From Vitis vinifera (lineage: Eukaryota > Streptophyta > Magnoliopsida > Vitales > Vitaceae): 64,000 bases of DNA. How positions within the stretch are numbered: the first letter of the stretch is position 1; every line of letters begins with the position of its first letter. Where the stretch lies: positions 20,556,001 through 20,620,000 of the forward strand of contig NC_081819.1 of the NCBI RefSeq assembly GCF_030704535.1, in the 5' to 3' direction. Below the pieces are notes generated by a model. That model did not search any database. It saw only the letters and a program-made list of their open reading frames with translations, and was not told the origin of the DNA. A program made the position numbers and the translations under genes. Shown here in pieces: positions 51,016 through 63,255 of the stretch.

Positions 51016-54000
51016 ATGGAAGCCTCCGTCGATTTCCGGTGCAAAAAATCTGCCGGGAAATGGCGGTGCAGCGAGACGGCGTCGAAGGGGAAATCGTACT
51101 GTGAGAAGCACTGTTTGCAGATAAAGAATCAAAGCGAGAGGAAAAAGAGGGAGAGAGAAGAAGGAAAGATAAGCGGTTCTGGAGAATTCGCCGGTGGCGG
51201 TGGTGGAGAGAGGACCGGTGAGAAGAGGAGGAGGAGGAAAGAGTCCGACAGCGATGGATCAGATGACAATTCGACTCTGGTGAAAGACCTGCGCAAACGA
51301 CACCCTATCACTAAAAAGGATAGAGTGAACCGGATTGTGGATATTAATTCAGATAAAATTGAGTCTAACTGCGGTAATGGAAAAGCGGAATCCGGCGGAG
51401 GACAGAGGAGTTCAACTGAAGACCAGAGCAAATCCGGTTCTAGAATATCTGTGAGTTGTTTTTTTTATTCTTTTTGTCAGAAAATTCATTTAGGGTTTTA
51501 CTGTAGAAGTCTTTTCACATTCATATTTTCCTTTTGAAAAAGGAAAATTAAAATTGAACTGTTTGAATTTGCATCTGATTGTGAAAATTTGGTGCTTCTA
51601 TAGTATACTTTCAATTGGCTTTGCATTGTTGCAATTGAGTACATTAAAATTTAGATGATCATGAGTAAGTGATTGAGGTTGCAGAGGCATTTGCTTGATG
51701 AAGCAGGAATTAGAGGGTTAGGAGACAGTGGCTTGAAGATTTGAGGGTGATAATATGAAATATGAATATGGTTTTGAGATTATTTGATTGATGCCACATT
51801 GGCTAACTTGAGGAAATAATGAGATGAATATAAGAAAGTAGCGACTTTTGGTAACATAAAAGAAATTTTTACAGGAAAATGGGGTTCTTGGTGATAATAA
51901 GAAGAATAGTGGCAGTAATTGTAAGGGTGTAAGGAATTCTGGTCAGGTAAGGAGGAGCTAAACTTTGACCCTTGTTCTTTCCCAGAAGTTAAATTAGATA
52001 GCATCTTTTATTTGAGTCATTCTGTAGTTCTATCTTTTTGTTGACAGTTTCATCTAATGTTCAATAATGAATCTCGGACTTTGTTCTAATAAGCTTTGCT
52101 TTTCAGGACAAACTCAATAAGAACAAAGAGCATGGTAGCTTAATGTGTCATCAATGTCAGCGAAATGATAAGAGTGGTGTTGTTCACTGTTCCAGCTGTA
52201 CAAGGAAACGCTACTGCTTTGAGTGCATTGCAAAATGGTAACCATTTCCATCAGGAATATGCTTAAAATCACATGAACAGTCATAATTGGCCATTCTGGT
52301 TACCAACTTATGAACTGGATTCTCTTGATGTGATAATTAGGATGTCCATATTCCTGTTTATTAGGCTTGAAAAAGTTTGATAATAGACTTATGCTGCTTG
52401 GCTTATTTGATGTATTTTGTACTAACAACACTACATTGCTTGAAACAAATGAAACAGGTACCCTGAAAAAACAAGAGATGAAATTGAGAGTGCATGCCCA
52501 TTTTGTTGTGGCAATTGTAATTGCAAGGCTTGCCTGCGGGAGGTTTTGTTTGTGAAGGTAAATGCCTGCTCCTCCTCCTCCTTTCTCTCCCTCTCTCTCT
52601 CTCTTCTAGTTTCTTGTTATATTTACCGTAATTTCTGGAAAAATTCTTGTACCACATTTCATTTGTTTGTTTGCTGCTCTTTCATAATATATATATATAT
52701 ATATTCTTTTGGCAGGCTAATCATAAGGAATTAGATGACAGTGTCAAATTGCAGCGACTGCAGTACTTACTATTCAAAGCTCTGCCTGTTCTCAGGCATG
52801 TTCACCAGGAGCAGAAATCTGAAGTAGAGATAGAAGCCAAGATACGAGGTAACATAATTTGATATATGATTTAATGAATGTGTCACTTTCATAGGGGGTT
52901 CTTGTAGTTTTATATCATTTCTTCTTTTCTGTTTAGGTGTTCAATTGATGGAGAGTGATATAACAAGGTCTAAACTTGAGAAAAATGAACGATTATACTG
53001 GTATGCTTGCATTTGTGATTGTAACTCCCAGTTTTATTTATTTGATTTTTGTTTATGTGTTTACTGGTATGCTTGCAGTTGTAATTTTAACTTCCAGTTT
53101 TATTTGTTTATTGGCTTTATTTTTGTAGTATTCTAATTATCAAAATGTTGAAGTATATAGGTAGTTCATGCGAGTAACCATTGGCTTTCTGGTATTTGAT
53201 CCTAGTGACCTAGTCCTCCTCTCAGTAAGCGTGTCCATGCTTCTCTAGGCATGAAAGGATGGTGTTTGGAGTGGACATGTAAATGTGATTTTGAGATGTG
53301 ATTTTGTTTTTTTTAGCAACTGTTTGTTTCTGTATTTTATGTTGGATATGACTGTGTCATGCATTAATTTCCTCAGTGGGGATTCTGTGCTTGTTCTGAG
53401 TTTGATCAGAGCCAGCAGCATGAATAAGTCTTGATACGGTTGTCATATTCGTTTTTTTTTCTTTGGCTTTCACTATTCCTGAATTCTGCATGATATCCTG
53501 AAATAAGAATTATTACATTGTCTTTTATTAACTGAGTTCGCCTCCCTATTTGACAGTGATAATTGCAATACATCCATTGTTGATTTTCATAGAAGCTGCC
53601 CCAACCCTGATTGCTCTTATGATCTCTGTCTCATATGTTGTCGTGAGCTACGAGAAGGTCGTCAGCCTGGAGGAAGTGAAGCAGAAACATCCCACCAGCA
53701 GTTTGTAGAAAGAGCTCATGGGCAAGTCGCAGATGGGAAGAGCAAGGCTACAACTAAAAGAAAACGAAATGGTAGAGTGAGTGAAGTGGAGCTTGCTGCT
53801 GATGATTCTAAAGCTGATGTCTCCAATCAGTTTCCTGATTGGAGAGCAACTGGTGATGGTAGCATTCCATGCCCTCCAAAAGAGCGTGGAGGTTGTGGTA
53901 CTGCAATACTGGAGTTGAGACGCAATTTCAAAGCTAATTGGGTAATGAAGTTGATTCAGAGTTCAGAGGATCTTATTTGCCATTATCAGTTACCAGATCA

Positions 54001-57000
54001 TAATTTTTCTCAAGGTTGTTCTTTATGCTGGCCAAATGTTACTGGAAGGAACAGTGAACAAAATTCTGAAATGAGGAAGGCTGCTTTCAGGAAGCATGGT
54101 CATGACAACTTCTTGTTCTGCCCAAATGCTGTCAACATTACTGATGATGAAATTGAGCATTTCCAAAGGCATTGGATGAGAGGGGAACCTGTGATTGTCA
54201 GAAATGTTCTTGACAAGACATCTGGCCTTAGTTGGGAACCGATGGTAATGTGGAGGGCTTTTAGAGAAACAGGTGCAAAAACAAAGTTCAAAGAGGAGAC
54301 ACGGACTGTGAAGGCCATAGATTGCCTGGATTGGTGTGAGGTTAGCTATGCTTCCTGACTTTTCCCTAGTCATTCTACCTTTTTTTGTCATGTAACCGGA
54401 GTAGTATAATTCGCTGAATGTATTGGCACATAGACACATAGAAATGGTGCATTAAGAGGACACCATAATAGATAGTTTAAGAAATTATTCTATTAAATAG
54501 TCATGTCTTGATAATTAGGAGTCTTTTATTTATTTGGAGTGGCTCTGTTGAACACTTGTAAAACTATGTCCTGACTTGAAAATTTGGGATCTTCAGGTAA
54601 TAACTATGAACTCTGGAATCAATTTTTCAGTTTCACTGTGGGTTAGAGTCGATCAGTAGGCTCTTCTTGGGAGTTTTGTCATATCTGCAGCTACTAAAAC
54701 CTAAACTAAGGTTTTGATTTTTATTGTCCTATAGGTTGAGATTAATATTCATCAATTTTTTGCGGGCTACTTAGAGGGTCGTATGCATAAGGGTGGTTGG
54801 CCAGAGATGTTGAAGCTGAAAGATTGGCCCTCATCAACTCTATTCGAAGAGCGTTTGCCCAGGCATGGTGCTGAATTTATTGCAGCACTCCCATATTGTG
54901 ACTATACTGATCCAAAATCAGGTTTTTTGAACATTGCTACAAAACTTCCTACTGAGTCCCTGAAACCCGATTTAGGACCCAAAACATATATTGCATATGG
55001 ATTTCCTTTGGAGCTCGGTAGAGGAGATTCAGTGACAAAGCTGCATTGTGACATGTCTGATGCGGTATGTTTTCATAATGACTTCTGAAAGATTTCCTAC
55101 TGATTTGTTGCAAACTTGCTTGTTAAGTCAGATGTTTGCCTTGCCCATAAGAGCTGTGATCTACCTGGGAAGGAGTGATGGGCTCTATTATCTGCAGCAG
55201 AGGCCCGCCTGGCCTACAGATCCCTTTTGATGGCCTGTAGGCCCTTCAGGGGCTGGACTCTGAACTTGCAACTAGAGGTTTTCTGTTGGCTCCAGGCACG
55301 TCCAATTGTGCTGGGACCTTTATTGAGGCTCATCCACAAGGGACTCTGGAGCTTCTTACTTGTGCCCCCATCATACTGCATTTCCTCCCTCAAGTTTGGG
55401 TGTGCTTCCTACTCTCCATCTTATAGGGCAACTGTTATGCCCAAGAATCCACCATTTCCAATAAATATACTGAATGTTGAATTTTTTATTAATCTTCAGC
55501 CAGTCTTCTGTGAAATTATTTTGTGTAGAGTATTCAAGCCACAACTTTGACTTTGAACTTTATTTGGTATATTCTTATCTGACAATTACAGTAACCTGAT
55601 GCTTTCTTTCTCATATAACTAGGTCCATTGTATTTAATAGGGCATTATTCTTTTTAAAATGTCTTACTTGGTGTTTTGAGCCATGATGCCTAATTGTCAT
55701 TTACTTTGGTTGTAGGTTAATGTACTGACACATACTGCGAAGGTGAAGGTTGCCCCATGGCAGCATAAAAGAATAAAAACAATGCAGAAGAAACATGCTA
55801 TTGGAGATTTGCATGAACTCTATGGTGGAATAAGTGAAGCTGTGGATGAAAGTGAGAACATAGTTGAGAAGGACCATTTGTTACCAGAACAGAAAAAGTC
55901 AAAGGTGAAGCCGTGTGATATAGCAAATCTTGTTACTGAGAATGGAGTTCAACATCACCCTACAAAGGATCAACTGGATGAAGATGTTAACAATGCAGAC
56001 TCCAAGTCAAATGCAACTGGCAACATGAATGAGAAGCTAAAAGCAAAGGTAACAGCGCGATCTGAAAAGAGAGGATACCAGCCTTCGAATTGCAGGGATG
56101 ATGCTGAGAGGGATTCCTCCTCAGGAAATGAGGTAGGTACAAGCTCCACTTGTCCTGCCACTGAAAATTTATATCATGCCAATGGACTTGAAGTTGAGAA
56201 TGAAACTATGGCTGAAGAAGATGCATCCAATCAAGATGGCCTGAACTCTTCTAGTGACACAACTACAAACGATTCTCTTCAGAATATAGATGATTCAACT
56301 GTGGTCCATGGTGGTGCTGTTTGGGACATCTTTCGCAGGCAGGATGTTCCTAAGTTGATTGAGTACTTGCAAAAGCACCAAAAGGAATTTCACCACATAA
56401 ATAATCTTCCTATAAAGTCTGTAAGTATCATTACTTGTTTCTATACACCATATTCATATTTGAGAGAGATGTGAATCACTTATATATTTCTTTCAGGTCA
56501 TCCATCCTATTCATGATCAGACCCTTTTCTTGAATGAAAGGCATAAAAAACAACTGAAGGAAGAGTACAGTAAGAAACTCCCCTGTACTTGTGTGGCCAA
56601 GTCTTGCAATATGAAATACACTGCTGTAGTTCTAATTACTTCTTTGGTTTTCTTTGCAGATGTTGAGCCCTGGACATTTGAGCAAAACCTTGGTGAGGCT
56701 GTTTTCATTCCAGCAGGGTGTCCTCATCAAGTGAGAAATAGACAAGTAATTCACTGGCTAAGTACAAGCTTCTTTTGTGTAGCAAGTTAGGCATGAGGAT
56801 GAACTTTTCATATCAAGATATATGTGGATTCTGTATGGACTGGTGTCATGTAGGTCATGCTGAATCACAGGAAAGACAAGCAAACAATGAAAAATATATA
56901 GGAACTGCCTTGGGCCATATTGTATTGTTGCCCATGGCAACTTCCTATATTTCAAATTCCTTACCCACTTTTTGCTACTAAGATTTTTATTTTTATTTCC

Positions 57001-57885
57001 CTTGATAAAGTGTGTTATCTAGTTGTTGATTCAATGCTGTTTTAAATTTCTAGTCATGCATCAAGGTGGCCCTTGACTTTGTATCCCCCGAGAATGTTCA
57101 AGAATGTATTCGGCTAACTGATGAGTTTCGTCTACTCCCAAAAAACCATAGAGCCAAGGAAGATAAATTGGAGGTACCTCTCTTTTTATTCAAAAGTCTT
57201 TCATTACATCATCTCCATTATTTTCTGTTTATTTGGGCTACATCAAGCTTCAAACTATTTAGGATGTTATGATGCTTTCTGATTTTATAATTTCTGAGGA
57301 TATCTATGGGAATATTGACTTTTTTTTTTTTTCTGCAATAATTCTTGGCCTATCATCATAATCTAGTCATTTAACAAAAGTTTATTTTGATATATGCTAT
57401 GTTCTAGATACTTTCTTCCATCATTCTGTTTTCTGCATTTGGTTAACCCCAATCGTCTTAATCTGAATCTAATGATGTGCACTAGTCAGTTCAAACTTCA
57501 TAGATTTGATTTAAGGAGATCCAAATTTAGTTATCATTTATGTGCTTGAAAGTCTTGTCCTTAAATGAAGGCTCTAGTGGTCTCTAGTTCCAGATTGTTT
57601 TCGGCTTTTTGAAGCCTTTTTCGCTCCATGCTATGTGCCTTGCAAATCACATAATCAAGAATTCCATAAAAGCATTTCTATATGCCTCTCAGAAGTCATC
57701 CAAAACTCACATAACCGACTTGACCATGTTTCATGTCTTCTACCGATCACCCTTCATGCATTCTTCTGAATGTCGGAATCAAGCTTTACCAGTTTCTCTT
57801 CTCTTTGCAGGTTAAAAAAATGACCCTTTATGCTGTAAGTTCAGCTGTAAGAGAAGCTAAGAAAATCATCTCAAATCTCAAGTAA
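51016..57885 (+). CDS. JMJ25: KDM3-type JmjC histone demethylase with WRC and RING-like domains
   Basis: Thirteen exons: 51016-51450, 51875-51946, 52107-52237, 52458-52557, 52716-52848, 52937-53000, 53557-54340, 54735-55064, 55716-56420, 56497-56569, 56660-56745, 57054-57173, 57811-57885. They total 3108 nt (1035 aa) and are in frame across every GT-AG junction. The family removes methyl groups from H3K9me1/2 using Fe(II) and 2-oxoglutarate. Parts: a WRC-like Cys segment ([20 protein letters not shown], from residue 8), a Lys/Arg-rich linker, a RING-like Cys cluster ([18 protein letters not shown], from about 181), a second Cys cluster ([20 protein letters not shown], about 312), then the JmjC domain. 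Iron ligands are present: His677 and Asp679 (LHCDMSDA) and His965 (IPAGCPHQV), so the enzyme should be active, unlike JMJ24. A long acidic insertion encoded by exon 9 separates the two ligand sets. The exact member among JMJ25/26/27/29 is unsure. Confidence 0.93.
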
Positions 57886-59493
57886 GGTTTTCTTGTGCTC
57901 AATGTGTATCATATATAGTAACTGACCTCCCGGCAAGTTCTTCAAATAAAAGTTTTCCTGAGCTAGCTCCCTTTAGTACAACCAGACTTTAATCTGTTTG
58001 CCGAATGATGTTACAACACCATTTGTTCATAACTGCATACAGCCTTAGTAAAATTTGTAAAAATAAAACCCCCTTATCACGCCTTTTAGAATAAAATTTA
58101 TTAAAAAAAAAAAAAATTGTCTGCAGAAGCATTGATTAGAAAAATCAGATTATGTACATTATCCAACTTTCACCTACCAAAAATATATTTTCCTAGTGGA
58201 TTAATAGAACTACAAGAGTGAAATCCAACGTGAAATTTTATTTGAATTATGAAATATTTTGAATTATGACGTTTCCTACTGTGACTTTTTTTTTTTGAAG
58301 TTTTTTATTTAAATTACATGAGATGATTTTTATTTAATTATTTTTTAAAATATTAAAATTATTCTTTTTTTTTAATAAGAGTTAAAATTTTTCTTATTAT
58401 TAATTAATTTTTTATTTTTTATTAAAATATTTTTTCCTGGTAATTTCTCTGATTTTTCTCCTAAATCTTCTAGAATCGAAAGATGTGTGGTGGAAAGGCT
58501 GGAAAGCACCGGAAAGAACTTCCCATTACGCTTTCTACGGGAATATGCTTTTGATTTTACTTTGTGGGTAATTATCATCACTTTCTTGAACCGTCCATAA
58601 AGCAGGTGGAATCATTCGTGACAGTTAAAAAATAGAAAAGCAAAAACCCATTATTGATGGACTTCCAAACATATAACGTATTTGTCACTTTCTCGGAAAA
58701 ATCCACTCACGATCCCGAAGTTTCCTCTTGAAATGGGCACAAGCCAGTTTAAAGAAGAAAGAAAATTCCTTGGAAATTGGACTACTTTAAAAGCTGACTA
58801 CATTCTCATACCAGTGGGGTTACGAACCAAATTTTGGCATACAAGCGGAAAGGACCTAAGAATTTTCATGCCAATTTGGAATTTTTGGTCCTAAAAACCT
58901 AACATATGGAGAATTTTGGTCTTCATCTTTTCATAAATTTTACAAAATCAAACGTCTTAAAAATTAAAAATGGTAAAAGAAAATTGCAATTTATTATATA
59001 TTTATTTTTAAAAATCAAAACAAATTTTTAGATTTTTATTTTTCCAAAATATTGTGTCAACCGGTACTCCCAAACTACTCGATTCATCCAAACGACGACG
59101 TTTTGAGGCCTTCGAATTCGCGCTAGAATTTAAGACGCCAGGGCAAAGTACAAAAACAACCCGGAAAGTTTCTCGACTTCAAAAAATTACGGGGAAGTCC
59201 CAATTTTCAACTTTCTTTCACGCGATCGGTTTCTTCGCAAATCGAAAGTACAAATTTCCAGTAAATTCATTATCTGAATGCTCTCTGTAATCAATTATTC
59301 TATAAAAACACAGCACCATGATTTACTTTTGAGAATCTCACAGTCATATGGTGCATGCCCTCTACATGTTTGTAGAAATGCCTCAGTCTTTATTGCCTTT
59401 CTCATGATTAACTTGATGTACTTTCTCTTCCTTGCTCATTTGAATTTATGGGGTTCTCTATAGGCCTAAAGGGTTTTGCAAATCGCACGCCTC
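57886..59493 (+). promoter_or_regulatory. JmjC 3' UTR, then promoter of CNX3
   Basis: The first few hundred bp are the likely 3' UTR of the JmjC gene (AATAAAA words near 57945 and 58063). An AT-rich stretch with poly-A/T runs covers 58070-58440. A mixed block at 59040-59490 contains CCAAACGACGACGTTTTG at about 59088, an ACGT-containing motif common in plant promoters, and is the likely CNX3 promoter and leader. Confidence 0.35.
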
Positions 59494-60757
59494 ATGTTGC
59501 TTCGGGCGTTGAATCTCTCGAGGAGGTGCTTTTGCAGTCATGGTGGCCATGATATTGCCAGCGCCATTGCTGAGCTCAATAAGGTAATGTGCTCCCCTTT
59601 TTATTTATTTATTTTTATGGTGGTGTACTGAGCTAGAACAGTGCGATAGTGGGTGGTTCCTTTTTTTGTGAGAAAGTGGACGGTAGCGTGATGGAATAAT
59701 GAGATAGTGGCATGAGTTCATGTGAAAAGACGGAAATGGAATTGATTTGATGATATTGAAGAAAGGGAAAATATGTTCCATCATATGTTCCTTTAGTGGA
59801 AGCTTGGTTGTCTGAAATTTCACCCATATGAAATCAATGGTTTTTGTAGAAATTTCAATTAGAACCTGAATGGAGACAAAGCAGATAGAGGTTTGAATCC
59901 AAAACCACCATTATGCTGTGTTGCTCCTGGCAAAGTTTGGTCCTAAGATGGGTGAACCCCTGCATTTGTGCTTGCTTGAAAGTTTATCATTGAACTAGAC
60001 GATTGCAGCTTAAATTGAATGTAGTCATATCTAAGAGAATTTTACTTAATTAATCATTCCGCAAATCAATATTCAATATGGGGTTTTCTCTCTGAGTGAA
60101 GCAATACATGGCTGAGGTGGGACATTGTCCCATCTTCTCCTTCTTATGTGATGATCCCTGTATCAGGAAATGGAGTCGGTCTTTGGGGAACCATCCTCAA
60201 CTAGTCATTCCAGTTCTATTAGCAAAGATTTTATGGCTCAAGAACATCAGTTTGTGTCTCCAAAAATGGGCGGGAGTGGACTTGGCCTGACCCATGTTGG
60301 CAGCAAAGGGGAAGCTCAAATGGTGGATGTCACACCTAAAGAAAGTACTAAGAGAGCTGCCACCGCTAGTTGCAAAGTAATTCTGGGCAAGAAGGTGTTC
60401 GATTTGGTTTCAGCTAACCAAATGGCCAAGGGAGATGTTCTTAGTGTGGCAAAAATTGCTGGAATAAATGGAGCAAAGCAGACTAGCAGCCTGATCCCAT
60501 TATGCCACAACATTATCCTGACTCATGTCTGCGTTGATCTGACATTGAACCCAAATGACTTTAGTGTTGACATAGTAGGGGAAGCAGCTTCCACTGGGAA
60601 AACCGGGGTTGAGATGGAGGCACTAACAGCTGTGTCCATTGCTGGTTTAACAGTATACGATATGTGCAAGGCTGCTTCGAAGGATATTCAGATCACAGGC
60701 ATACAACTTGAGCATAAAACTGGTGGCAAGAGTGGGGACTGGACTAGAAAGGAGTGA
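59494..60757 (+). CDS. CNX3: CNX3, cyclic pyranopterin monophosphate synthase (MoaC-like), mitochondrial
   Basis: Two exons, 59494-59583 and 60167-60757, phase-0 junction AAG|GTAATG ... TATCAG|GAA, 226 aa. With CNX2 it converts GTP to cyclic pyranopterin monophosphate, the first step of molybdenum cofactor synthesis, needed by nitrate reductase, sulfite oxidase, xanthine dehydrogenase and aldehyde oxidase. Exon 1 encodes a 30-residue Arg/Ser/Leu start (MLLRALNLSRRCFCSHGG), typical of a mitochondrial presequence. Exon 2 carries the whole MoaC domain from about residue 70: LTHVGSKGEAQMVDVTPKES, GINGAKQTSSLIPLCHNI with His144, and MEALTAVSIAGLTVYDMCKA with Asp195 and Lys198, the residues matching the active site of bacterial MoaC. 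Length is normal for plants. The start is the only ATG in frame in exon 1. Confidence 0.95.
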
Positions 60758-61298
60758 TGGACCTCTAACACACTGTTAGGTACAAGTTCATATTCAATTT
60801 AATGTTTGCCAATGATCATCGGTCTTTGATTGTTCTCTTGACATTAGTGAAAACACAATCATCAAGGTCAATCACCAACATAGAATTGTTACTCTTGAAA
60901 ATTTCACCCTTCAAATATAGAATGGTCTTGATTTCGTTTCCTCTTGGGGAAAAAAACTTTACTTTGGTGTGGTCCAAAGGTTTAATCTTCTGGTTATTAC
61001 TTCCATATCCTTCTTTCCCCTGATGTGATGTCCTACATTCTATCTTTCTTTTCCAACTAGAGTCCTCTTTTTCTTCCCTTTTGCTTTTAAGAAATGCTCA
61101 CCCTCAACTGTTTAAGAAACAGGCTGCTTTCAACTATAAGTTGGTGGTGATTGTGCCAAGACACCTTACAAAGATACCATTTTTCTATGAATTAGATGGC
61201 ATCCGTACAGCCTTAGAAGGCTCATTTTCCTTTTAGCTCTTCTTTTGATTGAAAATGTAGTTGTAAATCCTTGTTTAGAGTGACCCATAAATCACAAG
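60758..61298. other. 3' flank of CNX3
   Basis: The 3' UTR probably ends within the first few hundred bp. The remaining DNA to 61298 is mixed in composition, with no recognisable gene. Confidence 0.4.
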
Positions 61299-61670
61299 AT
61301 TCACAACTATGCTAATAGTGATGCATCGGATCCCATCAAAACTTCATAATTAAATGCACTTGCATGAAATTAGTACTATGATGGATGACTTCCTGAAAGT
61401 CCTCATTTTACACGGCTTTAAGGAAAAAACCCTAAAAATTTAAAACTAAACTTTATAATTATACATACTTGCATGAGAGTAGTACTAAGATGGGTGACTT
61501 TCCGAAATTCCTGGCTTACACGACTTTAAAAAAACCCTAAAAGCAAGCTTTATAATTAAGCACACTTATATAATTAGTACAAGATGGATATTCCTTTTCT
61601 TACACGGCGCACACTTGCATGATAATAGTACTAAGACGGGTGACTTCCCGAAAGTCGTAGTCTTATTCGG
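61299..61670 (+). pseudogene. degenerate tandem 5S rRNA-derived repeats
   Basis: Four decayed copies of the plant 5S rRNA sequence. Copy 1 (about 61299-61415) is almost full length: CGGATCCCATCAAAACTTC, then TTAGTACTATGATGGATGAC and CTGAAAGTCCTC. Copy 2 (about 61446-61522) keeps only the second half but is the best preserved: GAGAGTAGTACTAAGATGGG then TGACTT. Copy 3 (about 61544-61608) and copy 4 (about 61607-61670, ATAGTACTAAGACGGGTGAC) are also partial. They are joined by short A-rich linkers around CTTTAAA...AACCCTAAAA. Full 5S genes are about 120 nt and these carry many substitutions, so they are not functional rRNA genes. They may come from a 5S rDNA array or from a 5S-bearing retroelement such as Cassandra. 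Confidence 0.7.
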
Positions 61671-62860
61671 CTTTAAATAAAAACCCAAAAACCTTAAAAC
61701 TAGTCACAGTGAGCACTGATGCCTATCCACCTTGCCTTGACCATGCATTTCTAGGTGTTGGCAATTGGACGTCATAAATTTTTCTCACATCACATGTCAC
61801 CAATCCACTTACAACACTTCACTATGGTATTTAAATTCGAGTGGTGTCCTTGTGCTACCTATCTTAAATTTCTAGCTACCCATTAATTTAATTTTAATGT
61901 TTAAAATTAATTTTTAAATACTTTAGTATTTGGAAAATTTTCTGAATCACGGAAATTCTACTGTAAATATAGGTAACCTGCATCAGTGTTCGGGTGTGAG
62001 CGTTTTAATTTTAATTTTTTAAAGGAACCTTTTAAATTAATTAATACCTTTATTTTATCAAATTTATAAGATTATAATGTAATTTTATAACTTTTAAGGT
62101 TGACAATTGTAGAGGGACAATTTCGGTGGGTTAGTCTTATTTGACCAGAGCCTAACTCGATGTTTGGACGGATTGCATAATCATTTTTTATATTCAAATC
62201 GGGATCCAAGTTTTGTAAAATCGAAGCCTAATTTGAATTTAAGTTAATATTTTTATAATATTTATTGTCCTTTATAATAATATATATATTTTTAATTTTT
62301 TAAAATTATTAAATAATAAATTTATTTTTACCTTTTTATTATTATCTTATTTATTATTTAAATTTTGATATAAATATATAATTTTTTTTTTAAAAAAAAA
62401 TATTATAAATGAATTTTGAATCCAATGCGAGACTAATCTAACCAATATCTCTAAAGTTGGAGTGAACGTTGGTTTAGGGTTGTTTCTTCATCTTTTACTT
62501 ACGTGGCAGCCCCTAAGTGGATATTGCAGGAGCAGAGCGGTGCTGGCATGCACGAGCAATAATTGAGTTGCGTGATCAGCGGCGATGAGCGAGATCTAGA
62601 ATAACAAACGAGGCGGTGAGGTGTGGTGGGCCCGAACCTTCACTTCATTGTAGGCCCAGACAGCACTGTGGGCCCAACCAACATGGGCTTTGCTTTCTCT
62701 GAGTATGGCACCTGTCTCCTTGAAGAGGGAAGTGACTTTCCTTTTTTGTCGGTTGCTTGGAAAAATATCAAAACCTGTTTGCTTTTCTTTTTCCTCTCTT
62801 AAATTAACATATTTTTATTATTATTTATGTATGGATCAGTGTCACTTGTAACCCATCATG
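61671..62860. other. intergenic, no gene recognised
   Basis: AT-rich from about 61860 to 62460, then a mixed block at 62440-62760 containing a TGGGCC cluster. No coding sequence was supported. Confidence 0.4.
62625..62695. promoter_or_regulatory. TGGGCC (site II-like) cluster
   Basis: GGTGGGCCCGAA, GTAGGCCCAGAC, TGTGGGCCCAACC and ATGGGCTTTG occur within 70 bp. No gene in the window starts next to it; it could belong to a gene beyond the right edge or to an unrecognised transcript. Confidence 0.35.
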
Positions 62861-63255
62861 AAGAATGTGTTTTATTAATGATTTTAAGGACATTTTTAAA
62901 TTTCTTTTAACACAAAGAATAATAAAAAAATTTAAGACTAAAAAACTTTTCTAAAATCACTATCAAATAAACTATAAAAGTGTATAAATCACTATCAAAC
63001 AGATTGTAAAAATGCATTCAAAAATGATTCTACAAAACGTTTATAATATTTCTAATACTTAGAATGATAAAAATTTTCAAATATTATAAATATTAAAAGT
63101 GTTTTTTATAATCATTGCTAAATGGGTTCTAAGAATCATTTGATATTGATTATAGAAAACGTTTTTAGTATTTTTAACATTTGAAAATTTATATATTTCA
63201 AATATTAAAAGGACTAGAAACACTCCTATAATTATTATCAAATAGATTCTAAGTA
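62861..63255. mobile_element. compound palindromic MITE-like elements
   Basis: Starts AAGAATGTGTTTTATTAATG and ends TATTATCAAATAGATTCTAAG. Inside are further internal ends (TTTCTAAAATCACTATCAAA, AAAATCACTATCAAACAGAT-like, GAATCATTTGATATTGATT) with CAAAACGTTTATAATATTTC and AAAACGTTTTTAGTATTTTT words. This suggests two or three nested or adjacent copies of the family at 33.3, 38.9 and 49.2 kb. Confidence 0.5.

Noticed and set aside
51016..60757. The P450, demethylase and CNX3 genes as a biosynthetic cluster
   Set aside because: Their families act in unrelated compartments and pathways, and spacing is ordinary; shared strand alone is not evidence of co-function.
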